From Neorhodopirellula pilleata (GTDB taxonomy: Bacteria; Planctomycetota; Planctomycetia; Pirellulales; Pirellulaceae), in the NCBI RefSeq assembly GCF_007859915.1, contig NZ_SJPM01000004.1, positions 180,781 through 244,780 on the forward strand: a stretch of 64,000 nucleotides of DNA, read 5' to 3'. Below the pieces are notes generated by a model. It was not told the DNA's origin. It saw nothing but the letters and a program-made list of their open reading frames with translations, and searched no databases. Positions within the stretch are counted from its first letter, which is position 1. Every line of letters begins with the position of its first letter. Shown here in pieces: positions 18,901 to 27,114 of the stretch. The translations under genes and the position numbers were made by a program.

Positions 18901-19952
18901 GGCAAACCCGGTGAGACTTCTTTGATGCGCTGTTTGATGTTCTTGATCGCCGCCAACGGGTTGTACCCGTAACGCACGACCGCGACGCCGCCGACGGCTT
19001 CGGCACCGGCTTTATCGAGCGCACCTCGCCGCAGCGCCGGACCTAGCGACACGTTGCCAACGTCGGCCACCGTGATCGGCACGTTATCCGTCACCTTCAC
19101 GACTGTCTTTTCGATGTCTTCAATGCTCTCGATAAAGCCCAGACCACGGATGACGTATTCAGCCTTGTTCAGTTCAATCGTCCGTGCCCCGACGTCGACG
19201 TTCGTCATGCGAATCGACTCGAACACATTGGCCAGCGTAACGCCGGCGGCCCGCATCGCGTCGGGGTCCACGTCGATTTGGTATTCCTGAACGAAGCCGC
19301 CGATCGAAGCGACTTCACTGATGCCTTCGGCCGACGTCAACGAATAACGAACGTAGTAATCCTGGATCGTTCGCAGTTCTCGCAAATCCCAACCACCGGT
19401 CGGTTTTCCATCAGGATCGCGGCCTTCGAGCGTATAGAGATAAATCTGTCCGAGTGCCGTCGCATCTGGCCCCAGCGTCGGTTGCACACTATCTGGCAAC
19501 GTGCCGGCCGGCAAACTGTTCAGCTTTTCCAGCACTCGTGTTCGCGACCAATAGAAGTCCGCGTCTTCGCCAAAGATAATGTAAATCGACGAGAATCCGA
19601 ACATCGAATAGCTGCGGATCGTCTTGACTTCGGGAATGCCCAGCAGCGCGACCGTCAGCGGATAACCGATCTGGTCTTCGACGTCTTGTGGGCTGCGTCC
19701 CATCCATTGCGTGAACACGATCTGTTGGTTTTCGCCGATGTCGGGAATCGCATCGACGGGAACGGGATCGCGAGGCAACGCTCCGGTGTCCCAGTCGAAC
19801 GGCGCGACCATCACGCCCCAACCCATCGTTGCAATGACCAGCAAGAAAATGACCAGCTTGTTGGTCAAGCAGAACCAGATCAGCCGGCCGAGCAGACTCC
19901 GCTTCGCTTCGTCTAGTTGAGAGTCGGTAGTTGAGAGTTGAGAGTCAGGCAT
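15960..19952 (-). CDS. Heavy-metal efflux RND pump, CusA family (first pump)
   Basis: A 1330-residue pump, long for the family because of extra membrane and linker sequence in the middle (about residues 590-720) and a longer first half. The helix 4 segment reads SGIAIAIGTMVDMGIIVTEN. Several Met-rich stretches in the periplasmic domains suggest Cu(I)/Ag(I) export, as does the partner adaptor with its Cu-type metal-binding domains. The N-terminus (PDSQLSTTDSQL) is encoded by repetitive GAGAGTT-like DNA that also flanks the upstream four-helix-bundle gene; the first conserved residues begin near residue 16. The start lies only 2 bases after the upstream stop and has no clear ribosome site. Confidence 0.94.
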   Translation of the reverse strand: MPDSQLSTTDSQLDEAKRSLLGRLIWFCLTNKLVIFLLVIATMGWGVMVAPFDWDTGALPRDPVPVDAIPDIGENQQIVFTQWMGRSPQDVEDQIGYPLTVALLGIPEVKTIRSYSMFGFSSIYIIFGEDADFYWSRTRVLEKLNSLPAGTLPDSVQPTLGPDATALGQIYLYTLEGRDPDGKPTGGWDLRELRTIQDYYVRYSLTSAEGISEVASIGGFVQEYQIDVDPDAMRAAGVTLANVFESIRMTNVDVGARTIELNKAEYVIRGLGFIESIEDIEKTVVKVTDNVPITVADVGNVSLGPALRRGALDKAGAEAVGGVAVVRYGYNPLAAIKNIKQRIKEVSPGLPTKVLVDYTKTSADEVDLYADRHDLEPITGATTTSDAWVKHLRGMSQEQWPSWITTSQVAVVPFYDRTGLIYETLGTLNTALFEEILVTIIVILVMVIHLRSSFLISALLPLAVLMCFIAMKTFGVDANIVALSGIAIAIGTMVDMGIIVTENILKYLDEADPEDDKMTLIFKATQEVAGAVLTAVTTTVVSFLPVFTMIGAEGKLFRPLAFTKTFALAASVIVALTIIPPVAHVLMGGRIESKSLRRGAWFALLVLGIAASMLLTWWVGAILIVLSAYKLYEERIPERYQRYGPYAASALAALVVGVLLTQEWLPLGPQKGLLLNLLFVGGLIGGILGFFTVFQRFLYEPILRWCLDHKLAFMTLPIAILLFGGSAWLGFDKVFGFIPKTLSMVGVSETNVRLSGPWQTATGVLPGLGKEFMPPLDEGSFLYMPTTMPHASIGEALDVLQLQNQLLVSIPEVESVVGKIGRADTPLDPAPVSMLETYITYKSEYKTDEDGHRLNFRYDNATEEFVRDETGELIPDPGGRPFRQWRDEIRKPDDIWQAITTAAQIPGTTSAPKLQPIAARIVMLQSGMRAPMGMKVKGPDLETIERVALELESLLKQIPTVQSSAVIADRIVGKPYLEIDIDRDAIKRYGLHIRSVQDVIEVAIGGRQITTTVEGRERFPVRVRYARELRDDLESLDRILVPTPMGAQIPLGQLADIRYTRGPQVIKSEDTFLLGYVLFDKKPGEAEVDVVEDAQAFLQSKIDSGEFTLPAGVTYTFAGNYENQIRSQKTLAIVLPLALGIIFLILYMQFKSAITTSLVFSGILIAWAGGFIMLWLYGTEWFLDFSLLGTNMRELFQVKTINLSVAVWVGFLALFGIASDDGVVIASYLDESFRKDRIENAKHAREATVTAGMRRVRPCLMTTATTLLALIPVLTSTGRGSDIMVPMAIPSFGGMTIEIMTMLVVPVLYCSAMEWKLKLGVKDERFAEDA

Positions 19953-19954
19953 GC

Positions 19955-20308
19955 TTAGACGCCCAGACTGCGTTTCAGGCCGCTAATCATTCGTGCGATT
20001 TCTTCGCAATCCTGATACAGCTTCCGTGCATCTTCTTTCGGAATGAACTCTTGACGCTGAGCGATATGAAGTTGCGACACGACCTCCATGACAGATCCGT
20101 AGGCAATCTGAAGAAACCGAGCGAAATCTTTCTTGGATTCGCGACCACTACCCTCCGCGATGTTCGATGAGATCGACACAGCGGCCCGTCGCATCTGATT
20201 TGCCAAACCAAACTTCTCGTAGTCGGGGAACTCACGAGTTAGTCGATAAACCTCATCCGCCAAATCGACCGACTTCTGCCAAACATCAAGTTTCTCAAAT
20301 CCAAACAT
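19955..20308 (-). CDS. Four-helix-bundle protein (23S rRNA intervening-sequence family)
   Basis: A 117-residue helical protein starting MFGFEKLDVWQKSVDLADEV and containing the family signature SISSNIAEGSGRESKKDF. This family is often encoded by insertions inside 23S rRNA genes or scattered in genomes; its molecular role is unclear, with a structural four-helix bundle known. Here it sits between adaptor and pump genes of a Cus-type operon, with 7 bases to the adaptor and 2 to the pump. The flanking DNA is rich in GAGAGTT repeats, which suggests insertion into an existing operon. Identity is firm; the reason for its presence is unknown. Confidence 0.9.
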   Translation of the reverse strand: MFGFEKLDVWQKSVDLADEVYRLTREFPDYEKFGLANQMRRAAVSISSNIAEGSGRESKKDFARFLQIAYGSVMEVVSQLHIAQRQEFIPKEDARKLYQDCEEIARMISGLKRSLGV

Positions 20309-20315
20309 ACTCAAA

Positions 20316-22667
20316 TTACCTATCGGTTTTACTCTCAACACTCGACCCTAAACTCTCCACTCGATCTGCACACTTCAGCATCGAAGCGCCGTAGTACGGA
20401 TTGCGAACCGCGTCATCGGATTGAAGCCACGACGCACCGCGACCCTCGAAGGCCATCGGACAATGAAGCTCGTAAAGGGTTTCGTCGGTCGGGAGTTTGA
20501 ACATTCGCTCCAGACTCAACATTTGTTCGGACAGCAACGCGAATCCGCTCCGCAAGGCAACGAGATCATTCGCCTTCTGCAATCTTGCAACGATCTCGGA
20601 CAAGTCGCGTTTCTCTTTGCTCCACATTTCGACCGCTTTGGATTCAGAAACGATCGGCAGCAATGAAGCCAAACGTTGATGAAACGGATCGACGGCTTGC
20701 TTCGCCGCATCCAGATCGTCGGCCGCGAGTGCTTGGCTGAGTGCCAAGTAGGGAGCGACGAAGCCGCTGAGTTGTTCTGTCACCTCCGGCGGAGCGTCCA
20801 TGTTTGCCATGGCCGGCATCTGCATTTCGTCATGCGACATCGGCAACGGAAACTGAGCCTTCATCTGATCGACGTGCTGGCGAGTCAACGTGAATACACG
20901 ATCGGCTTCACGCATAGAATTGACCTCGCGGCCTTCGGTGACGTCATTGCGAAGCAACATCGCGACCTCGAACCACTGCGGTCGCATCTGAGGACCGATC
21001 AAGTCCGCCGGCACCGCCTCGACAGCTTTACCCAGTTCGTCGTAGCCGGCACGAATCTCTGCGAGGTTCGCCGCCTCGACCTTTTCCTGAATCGTTTTGT
21101 ATTGCTTAACAATGCCGAGCATCGCATCACGTACCGCTGGCACCAACTCCATCGGACTCGCGTCCATCGTCACGCCTTCGTCTGCCTTCGGCATTTCCAT
21201 GCCACCGTGATTGTGTCCACCACCACCGCCACCTTGCGGCGTCATCATCGAAGGCTTCGCTGAAATCTGCAACGCACTGTCGAGCTTGAAGTTGCCGTTG
21301 GTCACCACCAAGTCGGCTTCCTTGAGTCCGGACTTCACGAGATAGAAGTCTCCTGCTCGCGGACCGATCACGATCTCGCGTCCCTCGTAAGTCGGCTTCT
21401 CAGCATCGGGAACTTGGACGTAAACGATGGCTCGCGTTCCGGTCAGCAACACTGCCTTCACCGGTACGATTAACGGCTTCGCGGCGTTCGTCGGCTCGGC
21501 GGTGACGTACCCGAGCGACTCGGCTCGCACCAAAGGCATGCCGCAGATGTCACAATCGCCTGGCTGATCTTTGATGATCTCCGGGTGCATCGGGCTGATC
21601 CACTTCCCAGCCAACGAAGCGTTGAGCACCCGACCGCCCGCCGCGATGTTGCTCTGCACGATCGCTCGCACGAACATCTCCGGTTTCAAGCGACCATCGT
21701 CGTTCGGCACGTTAACCCGCACCTTCACCGTTCGCGTGTCTTCGTTCAGCACTGGGTCAATGAACGCGATTCGGCCACGGAACACTTCGCCGGGATACGC
21801 TTCGGTCGTGAATTCGACGTCTTGCCCGTACCGCAACCAAGCTAGGTCGGATTCGTAAGCATCCATCTGAACCCATAAGATGTTCAAGTCGGCGACGGTG
21901 TAGATGCGGTCGCCCGTTTGAACGCGGTCGCCTTCTTGCTTGTTCTTCGCAACTACCACACCGCCGACCGGCGAATAGATCGTCACGGTTTCGGATGACT
22001 TGCCGCGCTGTTCGATCGTTTGAATTTGCTCCGGCGTCAGACCGAGCAAACGCAATTTCTCGCGAGCGGACTCGGCAAGATCAATCGGCTCGATGAACCG
22101 TGACGTGCTCAGCGGTCGATCACGCTTCGTCACGGCAAGCAATTCTTCTTGAGCCGTGTAAAGTGACTCGCTGTAGATTTGCACCATGTGATCGCCCTTG
22201 TTGACTTCGACGCCAGTGAAGTCGACGAACATGCGTTCCAAGCGACCAGGCACCCAAGCGGTGATGTGTGCGAGGCGAGTTTCGTCGTAGTCGACTTTGC
22301 CGACCATGCGAACTTCAGCCGTCACGTACCGCCGACGCACGGGACTGACTTGCACGTTCATCAGACTCTTGATTTCTGAACTGATCGAAACCGTGCGGAC
22401 TCCGTCGGCCGACTCCCTGACGGGCACCAAGTCCATCCCGCAGATCGGACAACTGCCCGGACCATCTCGACGAATCTGAGGGTGCATGCTGCACGTCCAA
22501 ATCGAAGGTTTGGATTGAACCTCTCCAGTAGCGGGAGTCGCAGAGACTTTCGACTCGCCTGATTCCCCGCCACCAAACCACGTGGCAACGAACACACCGA
22601 ACAGCACAAACGCTACCGCTTGTGCAATCCAGAGTTTTCCGCGGTGTCGTTTGATCAGTTCGTTCAT
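20316..22667 (-). CDS. CusB-type RND adaptor with two heavy-metal-binding domains and a DUF3347-like C-terminus
   Basis: A 783-residue adaptor. After the anchor helix comes a Cu-type metal-binding domain (CSMHPQIRRDGPGSCPICGM, residues about 59-78), then the HlyD-like core. A second such domain (MHPEIIKDQPGDCDICGM) interrupts the middle. A His/Gly/Met stretch (GGGGHNHGGMEM) leads to a long helical region ending in a DUF3347-like segment (CPMAFEGRGASWLQ, NPYYGASMLKC). Typical CusB proteins are about 400-450 residues, so this is a fusion of adaptor and metal-binding modules. Cu/Ag is the likely substrate, by family. Confidence 0.92.
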   Translation of the reverse strand: MNELIKRHRGKLWIAQAVAFVLFGVFVATWFGGGESGESKVSATPATGEVQSKPSIWTCSMHPQIRRDGPGSCPICGMDLVPVRESADGVRTVSISSEIKSLMNVQVSPVRRRYVTAEVRMVGKVDYDETRLAHITAWVPGRLERMFVDFTGVEVNKGDHMVQIYSESLYTAQEELLAVTKRDRPLSTSRFIEPIDLAESAREKLRLLGLTPEQIQTIEQRGKSSETVTIYSPVGGVVVAKNKQEGDRVQTGDRIYTVADLNILWVQMDAYESDLAWLRYGQDVEFTTEAYPGEVFRGRIAFIDPVLNEDTRTVKVRVNVPNDDGRLKPEMFVRAIVQSNIAAGGRVLNASLAGKWISPMHPEIIKDQPGDCDICGMPLVRAESLGYVTAEPTNAAKPLIVPVKAVLLTGTRAIVYVQVPDAEKPTYEGREIVIGPRAGDFYLVKSGLKEADLVVTNGNFKLDSALQISAKPSMMTPQGGGGGGHNHGGMEMPKADEGVTMDASPMELVPAVRDAMLGIVKQYKTIQEKVEAANLAEIRAGYDELGKAVEAVPADLIGPQMRPQWFEVAMLLRNDVTEGREVNSMREADRVFTLTRQHVDQMKAQFPLPMSHDEMQMPAMANMDAPPEVTEQLSGFVAPYLALSQALAADDLDAAKQAVDPFHQRLASLLPIVSESKAVEMWSKEKRDLSEIVARLQKANDLVALRSGFALLSEQMLSLERMFKLPTDETLYELHCPMAFEGRGASWLQSDDAVRNPYYGASMLKCADRVESLGSSVESKTDR

Positions 22668-22676
22668 GAGATTTCT

Positions 22677-23588
22677 CTAAGACTTATCCAACCAATTCAC
22701 TAGCGTCGTCACTTCCTCTTGGTCGCGAACGCCGACGGCGGTCACACTTCGCGTGCCTTGCTTCCAGGTCGCCGCGATGCTGGAAGCAAGATCGACGAGG
22801 CAGCAATCCTTGTCGCCGCACATCGCCATGGTGGAGGGACGATCGCCGAACCACGCGGTCTCTTCGTCGTCGTGCTCAAACAACACCAAGGTCGATCCGT
22901 CACTGCGTTTGCAAACCGCTTTCACGCACGTGCAACACGGCATCTTCAAGACGCTGGTCGACGCGAGCGAATAGCCCTCTGGCAATCCACCCGAGATAAT
23001 CGGACGGTAACCGACCAACTTGACGGCACCATCCGAGTCGACGGTTTCGCCGTTGTACTTCGACAGCAGCATTTGTTCCGCTGCGTCCGGATCGCTGGGC
23101 AAGATCTGCAAATAGTCGGTCATCACACCAGCGAACTCGGCCATGTGCTTGGCTGACATTTCATCATCGTGCGAATGCCCGTCGCTGCCGTGCATCGCCA
23201 TCGCTCCACCGCCCGCCATGTCGCCATTGTTGCCGTACCAAAGCCCCGCCCCCAACAGCACCAAGACGGACGCTGCCATCGACACCAGCCCCGCTCCGTA
23301 GGGCGACTCGCGAACCCAAACACCAAACCGCTTTGACAACGTCACCGGTTCCGCGGTCGTTGGCAGTTCGCGTTCGATCCGCTGCCACAAATCAGAAGGC
23401 TTCGCTGGCATTTGCGTTTGAGCGAAAGCCGACCCGATTGCTTCAAACGCATCCAGCTCCGCCGCACAGGACTCGCACGATTCGATGTGCTTCGCGACCG
23501 TTGCCGCCTGTCCAGCCGACAACTCACCGTCGTGGTAAGCCGACAGATGAGAACGAACTGTATTGCAATCGCTGGATGACATAGGCAT
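22677..23588 (-). CDS. Zinc-finger anti-sigma-like membrane protein with a Cys/His-rich outer domain
   Basis: A 303-residue protein. The N-terminus has the anti-sigma zinc finger pattern HIESCESC (preceded by AYHDGELS), then one membrane helix near residues 97-117. A His/Met stretch (AMAMHGSDGHSHDDEM) and a C-terminal domain with MPCCTCVKAVC and GDKDCCLVD follow. It is the first gene of the Cus-type operon, 9 bases before the adaptor, and its ATG 23588 has GCGGAG upstream. No sigma factor gene adjoins it, which is unusual. I infer that it senses metal outside and controls an unseen ECF sigma factor, or has lost that role. Confidence 0.75.
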   Translation of the reverse strand: MPMSSSDCNTVRSHLSAYHDGELSAGQAATVAKHIESCESCAAELDAFEAIGSAFAQTQMPAKPSDLWQRIERELPTTAEPVTLSKRFGVWVRESPYGAGLVSMAASVLVLLGAGLWYGNNGDMAGGGAMAMHGSDGHSHDDEMSAKHMAEFAGVMTDYLQILPSDPDAAEQMLLSKYNGETVDSDGAVKLVGYRPIISGGLPEGYSLASTSVLKMPCCTCVKAVCKRSDGSTLVLFEHDDEETAWFGDRPSTMAMCGDKDCCLVDLASSIAATWKQGTRSVTAVGVRDQEEVTTLVNWLDKS

Positions 23589-23769
23589 TGCATTCTCCGC
23601 TGGATGCTTCTGGTGATGTCCGTTTGGATGCCCGAAGTGCTTGCTTCTTCACGCATCTAAACGAAATAGCCGAATTCTTTTCGCCAATCGTGAAGAAATC
23701 TACCTCCCACGCATCCAAACCCACGTTCATCCATCAAACCGCCCTCCCAATCCGCGAAGGCAAAACCCT

Positions 23770-24189
23770 ATGCGACTCACAAAATTCCTGCCGATCCTGC
23801 TCAGCGGCATGCTCCTGCTCGGCATTTACGGCTGCACCACGCCCGAGTCCGATCCAATGACGCCACCAGCGAATCCCGCCAGCGATACGGCCGAGGACCA
23901 CACCGACCATGACCATGGCGACCACGCCGAACACGATCACGGCGACCACGCCACCGCCGATTCCGATTCGCCAATGGCAAAGATGATGCCGGGCCTGAAA
24001 GAGCTTTCTCAGGAAGACTACAAGTCCGCGATGGCCCAGCACATGTGCCCCGTCAGCGACGAGATGCTCGGCACGATGGGAGCCCCCGAGAAGGTCGACG
24101 TGAACGGCAAATCGGTGTGGATCTGCTGCGACGGCTGCAAAGACAAGTTGCTCGCCGAACCCCAGAAGTACCTAGCGAAAGTGAAGTAA
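23770..24189 (+). CDS. His/Cys-rich lipoprotein with one CPV-CCxGC domain
   Basis: A 139-residue lipoprotein (lipobox LLGIYGC) with a His/Asp-rich linker (DHTDHDHGDHAEHDHGDH). A C-terminal YHS-like domain follows: CPVSDEMLGTMGAPEKV, then ICCDGCKDK and PQKYL. The same domain occurs twice in the protein at 24888-25763. ATG 23770 was chosen for its lipoprotein signal and the upstream GAAGG. It is transcribed divergently from the anti-sigma-like gene (181 bases between), so a shared regulatory region is likely. Metal, probably copper, is inferred. Confidence 0.8.
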   Translation: MRLTKFLPILLSGMLLLGIYGCTTPESDPMTPPANPASDTAEDHTDHDHGDHAEHDHGDHATADSDSPMAKMMPGLKELSQEDYKSAMAQHMCPVSDEMLGTMGAPEKVDVNGKSVWICCDGCKDKLLAEPQKYLAKVK

Positions 24190-24191
24190 GC

Positions 24192-24869
24192 ATGTTGATG
24201 GCCGCCACAGAGTTCATGAAACGTGCCTTCACCAAAGGTCCATCCAACTCGCTGCAAAGCGTCTTGAGCGTCGTCGATGACTACGCTTTCGATCGTCGAC
24301 ACCGACTCGACACGCGATCCGAAGTCGCGATCAGGGACTTGGACATCAGCGACGAAGACAAACAGCACGCCGACAAATACAAGCCGACGCGGGCTCGATA
24401 CTTTCGCAAGATCATGGCCAAGCTAAATCTGCCACTAGAGGGCGTCTGTGTCGACGTCGGATGCGGCAAGGGGCGGGTTCTACTGCTCGCCGCCGAACAC
24501 GGTTTCGACCAAGTCGTCGGCTTGGAAATCTCGCAAGCGTTGTGCGAGATCGCCAAGCGGAACGTCGCGACCTTCCAAGAAGGCACGCCCACTGCAAGCT
24601 CGATCAAAGTCGTCTGCACCAACATCCTCGATTACGAGATGAAGGGCAGCGAAACCGTCTTCTTTTTGTATTCGCCCTTTGATCACGCGGTCACCAAAAG
24701 CTTCCTGGCAATGATCCGACAATCGCTCAATGATCATCCACGAGACCTGTGGCTGATCATCGACGAGTTTCGCTTTCCCGAGTTGCTGGAGGACGACGAA
24801 CTCTTGAAGAAGACACATGTTTACGAATACGGATCGGCCATCTTCCACGTCTATCAACACCAAAGCTAA
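24192..24869 (+). CDS. Class I SAM-dependent methyltransferase
   Basis: A 225-residue cytoplasmic protein with the SAM-binding motif I VDVGCGKGRVLLLAA (about residues 90-104) and the acidic motif VVGLEIS after it. Later segments (VFFLYSPF, LIIDEF) match the rest of the Rossmann fold. The substrate cannot be read. It begins 2 bases after the upstream lipoprotein gene and ends 18 bases before the next metal-binding gene, so it is in the same operon. A methyltransferase between two metal-binding periplasmic proteins is unexpected; metal or metalloid methylation is possible but unsupported by any motif. Confidence 0.85.
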   Translation: MLMAATEFMKRAFTKGPSNSLQSVLSVVDDYAFDRRHRLDTRSEVAIRDLDISDEDKQHADKYKPTRARYFRKIMAKLNLPLEGVCVDVGCGKGRVLLLAAEHGFDQVVGLEISQALCEIAKRNVATFQEGTPTASSIKVVCTNILDYEMKGSETVFFLYSPFDHAVTKSFLAMIRQSLNDHPRDLWLIIDEFRFPELLEDDELLKKTHVYEYGSAIFHVYQHQS

Positions 24870-24887
24870 TTCCCAACGGAGCATCCC

Positions 24888-25763
24888 ATGAGACTTTCGT
24901 TCATTGCCGCAATCTCGCTCTTGGCGACCACGCCATTTACAGTTGCCCAAGACGCCGCGTCGCACCATGCAACGCACAACCACGAACAGCACGCCGCCCC
25001 AGCAACCACTGGCCCGCACGGCGGCACTCTGCAAACCGTCGGCGACCGTCGCGTTGAAACGGTGATCGCCGAGAAAGGCATCATGTTCATGATCCCTGGC
25101 CAGAACGATCAACCCATCGCACCGCCGGATGCCTCAGGAACACTGAAACTGCGAGTCGGTGACAGCGAGAAGGAATACACCTACCAACTCAAAACGCTCA
25201 AGAATCTCGCGATTGGAGTCGGCGTCGACCTTTCCAAAGTCGTTGACCAAACGTTGCACATGAATGTCGAGATCACCAACATCGGCACGGATCCATTGAC
25301 TTTTCACGCGATGGGCAAACTCGCCAGCGGCAAACTCTCCGACGAACTCCTCATTAGCCTGCAAGCCACCTGTCCCGTCAGCGGTCAACCGCTCGGCTCG
25401 ATGGGCAAGCCACCCAAGATCACGATCGGTGATAAGTCACTTTTCGTCTGCTGTGCGGGCTGCACAAAGAAAGTCGAAGCCTCACCCGACCAGTACCTCA
25501 CCAAGTACTACACCGCCAAAGGTGAACAAGTCCGCGAGGGCGTTTTCAAATCCACGCTTGCCGATGCTGCTGCAATCGCCGCACAGAAAACCTGTCCCGT
25601 GATGGACGAACCGCTGGGTGGCATGGGCGTCCCAGGTAAAGTCAACGTCAACGGAAAAGCCGTCTACATCTGCTGCCCCGGCTGCGCCAAAAAGCTAGTC
25701 GCCGATCCAGACAAATACCTCGCCGCCCTGAAAGCCCAGGGCATCACACCGCCGGCATTTTGA
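24888..25763 (+). CDS. Secreted metal-binding protein: GPHGG domain plus two CPV-CCxGC domains
   Basis: A 291-residue protein with a signal peptide (residues 1-20) and a short His-rich stretch. A GPHGGTLQTVGDRRVETVI domain (about 42-140) follows, then two copies of a Cys-rich domain: CPVSGQPLGSMGKPPKI ... CCAGCTKK near residues 162-205 and CPVMDEPLGGMGVPGKV ... CCPGCAKK near 237-280. The first domain resembles that of the lipoprotein at 9752-10285. It is the last gene of the plus-strand operon and converges on the AlbA_2 gene. A periplasmic copper or zinc buffer is the best inference. Confidence 0.8.
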   Translation: MRLSFIAAISLLATTPFTVAQDAASHHATHNHEQHAAPATTGPHGGTLQTVGDRRVETVIAEKGIMFMIPGQNDQPIAPPDASGTLKLRVGDSEKEYTYQLKTLKNLAIGVGVDLSKVVDQTLHMNVEITNIGTDPLTFHAMGKLASGKLSDELLISLQATCPVSGQPLGSMGKPPKITIGDKSLFVCCAGCTKKVEASPDQYLTKYYTAKGEQVREGVFKSTLADAAAIAAQKTCPVMDEPLGGMGVPGKVNVNGKAVYICCPGCAKKLVADPDKYLAALKAQGITPPAF

Positions 25764-25795
25764 TGTTGAACGCCCGAGACCGGATCACCGAAAAC

Positions 25796-27004
25796 TTAAG
25801 AGGGCCACTCGCCTTCTTGTGTGAAGTCCATGCATTGTTTTACGCCAAACGCCTGCCACATTTCATCAAATAATGGGCGAAGTATGTTTGCGAGAAGCGA
25901 ACGGTCATCGGGGATCGGTTCGTCAATCAGCTGTTCAGAGAATGTGATTTGGTTCGTTTTGATTGTGACCGTGTCGATGAAATGTCGGAACCGTTCCGGT
26001 AGGTGAATCTGACAAGGTGCAATATTCAAGAGCGATACGAAGATGACATAGGGCGGATCGACGTCGAGATGATGGTAGAGATTCCGCAACTTTATGAGCG
26101 TGGTTAGCAGGTCATTGCATAGGTGCGTCGCGGAAAAATTACTCGATTCGCCGTTATTTTTAACGTGGACGGATGATGAAACAAATTCAACAGCACCGTT
26201 TCGGAACAATTGCCCGTAGATTCGTGCTCGATCAGCTTCGTTGGTCGCCGTATACTTCGCGTAGCCGTCTAGGTTAATTCGCTCCAGTCCGTCTTTTCCA
26301 AACGGAGCGAAGTTCAGCGATTGGGGGTGCTCGATGTCACGCGGATCAATTTTGTGCGAATCGAGCATCGCTGAAATCGGGACGAAATGAACTGCAGCGA
26401 TCGGGCCGTCGATCAATGAAATCGAGGCAGCGTCGTCAAGCAGTTTCGTCAGCCGTTCAAGAACGAAAGCTCGAAGCATCTCCGGTAGTTTTGCCGACTG
26501 GACGAAAGCCGTTCGGATCTCGCCGACATCGAGTTGGTGCTTTCCAGCGCTCGTCCGTCCGTGAAATCGTGAACTTCCCTTAAAAGTCACCATGTGTGGT
26601 TTCTGAAAGCTATCTGGGATGCGGACGAGTATCGCTGGGCCTTCATCACCGCCCTCGATCTCGACGACGTCTAGACCGACGATTCTAGGTGCGACGCCGT
26701 GAAGCACCATCTCTTTTAGCCGCAGCGTTTCGGCGTCTGTCGAGATCCCCTTTAGCCCGGTGAATTCTGACGCTGCGCCAGTGGTATTTCCATCTGCATC
26801 ACGTTCACCACTCATCCCGTACACGATATCGCCACCGGATGTGTTGGCGAATGAAGTTATATCAGCGAGAAACTCCTTGCGATCAGAGTCCCCGCGTCCT
26901 GGCAACGATTCTTTAAATTCAAGCGTCCGTCCCTCCTTCACTCCTTCGGAAACGATTGTTCGCAAATCGTCACCAGAAATTGCGTCAATGCGTTTCGGAA
27001 TCAT
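25796..27004 (-). CDS. Schlafen/AlbA_2-domain protein
   Basis: A 402-residue cytoplasmic protein. Residues about 15-160 form an AlbA_2 (Schlafen) domain: EGRTLEFKESLPGR, FLADITSFANTSGGDIVYGM, then a conserved ILVRIPDS segment. This domain binds or cleaves nucleic acid in some relatives. The remaining 240 residues are not recognised. It is transcribed away from the GIY-YIG gene, with 110 bases between the starts. Its place beside a GIY-YIG protein and an Argonaute pair suggests a defence role, but many AlbA_2 proteins are transcription regulators. Confidence 0.8.
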   Translation of the reverse strand: MIPKRIDAISGDDLRTIVSEGVKEGRTLEFKESLPGRGDSDRKEFLADITSFANTSGGDIVYGMSGERDADGNTTGAASEFTGLKGISTDAETLRLKEMVLHGVAPRIVGLDVVEIEGGDEGPAILVRIPDSFQKPHMVTFKGSSRFHGRTSAGKHQLDVGEIRTAFVQSAKLPEMLRAFVLERLTKLLDDAASISLIDGPIAAVHFVPISAMLDSHKIDPRDIEHPQSLNFAPFGKDGLERINLDGYAKYTATNEADRARIYGQLFRNGAVEFVSSSVHVKNNGESSNFSATHLCNDLLTTLIKLRNLYHHLDVDPPYVIFVSLLNIAPCQIHLPERFRHFIDTVTIKTNQITFSEQLIDEPIPDDRSLLANILRPLFDEMWQAFGVKQCMDFTQEGEWPS

Positions 27005-27114
27005 TGTTCTTTTGTTCCTGGGTTCAACCTAGCTGGGCTCGTTGTCGGTAGCCTTATCCTAAGACAGAATAGCATTTGACATACGATTGGCGAAGAACGA
27101 GGCGAGGCAAAATA

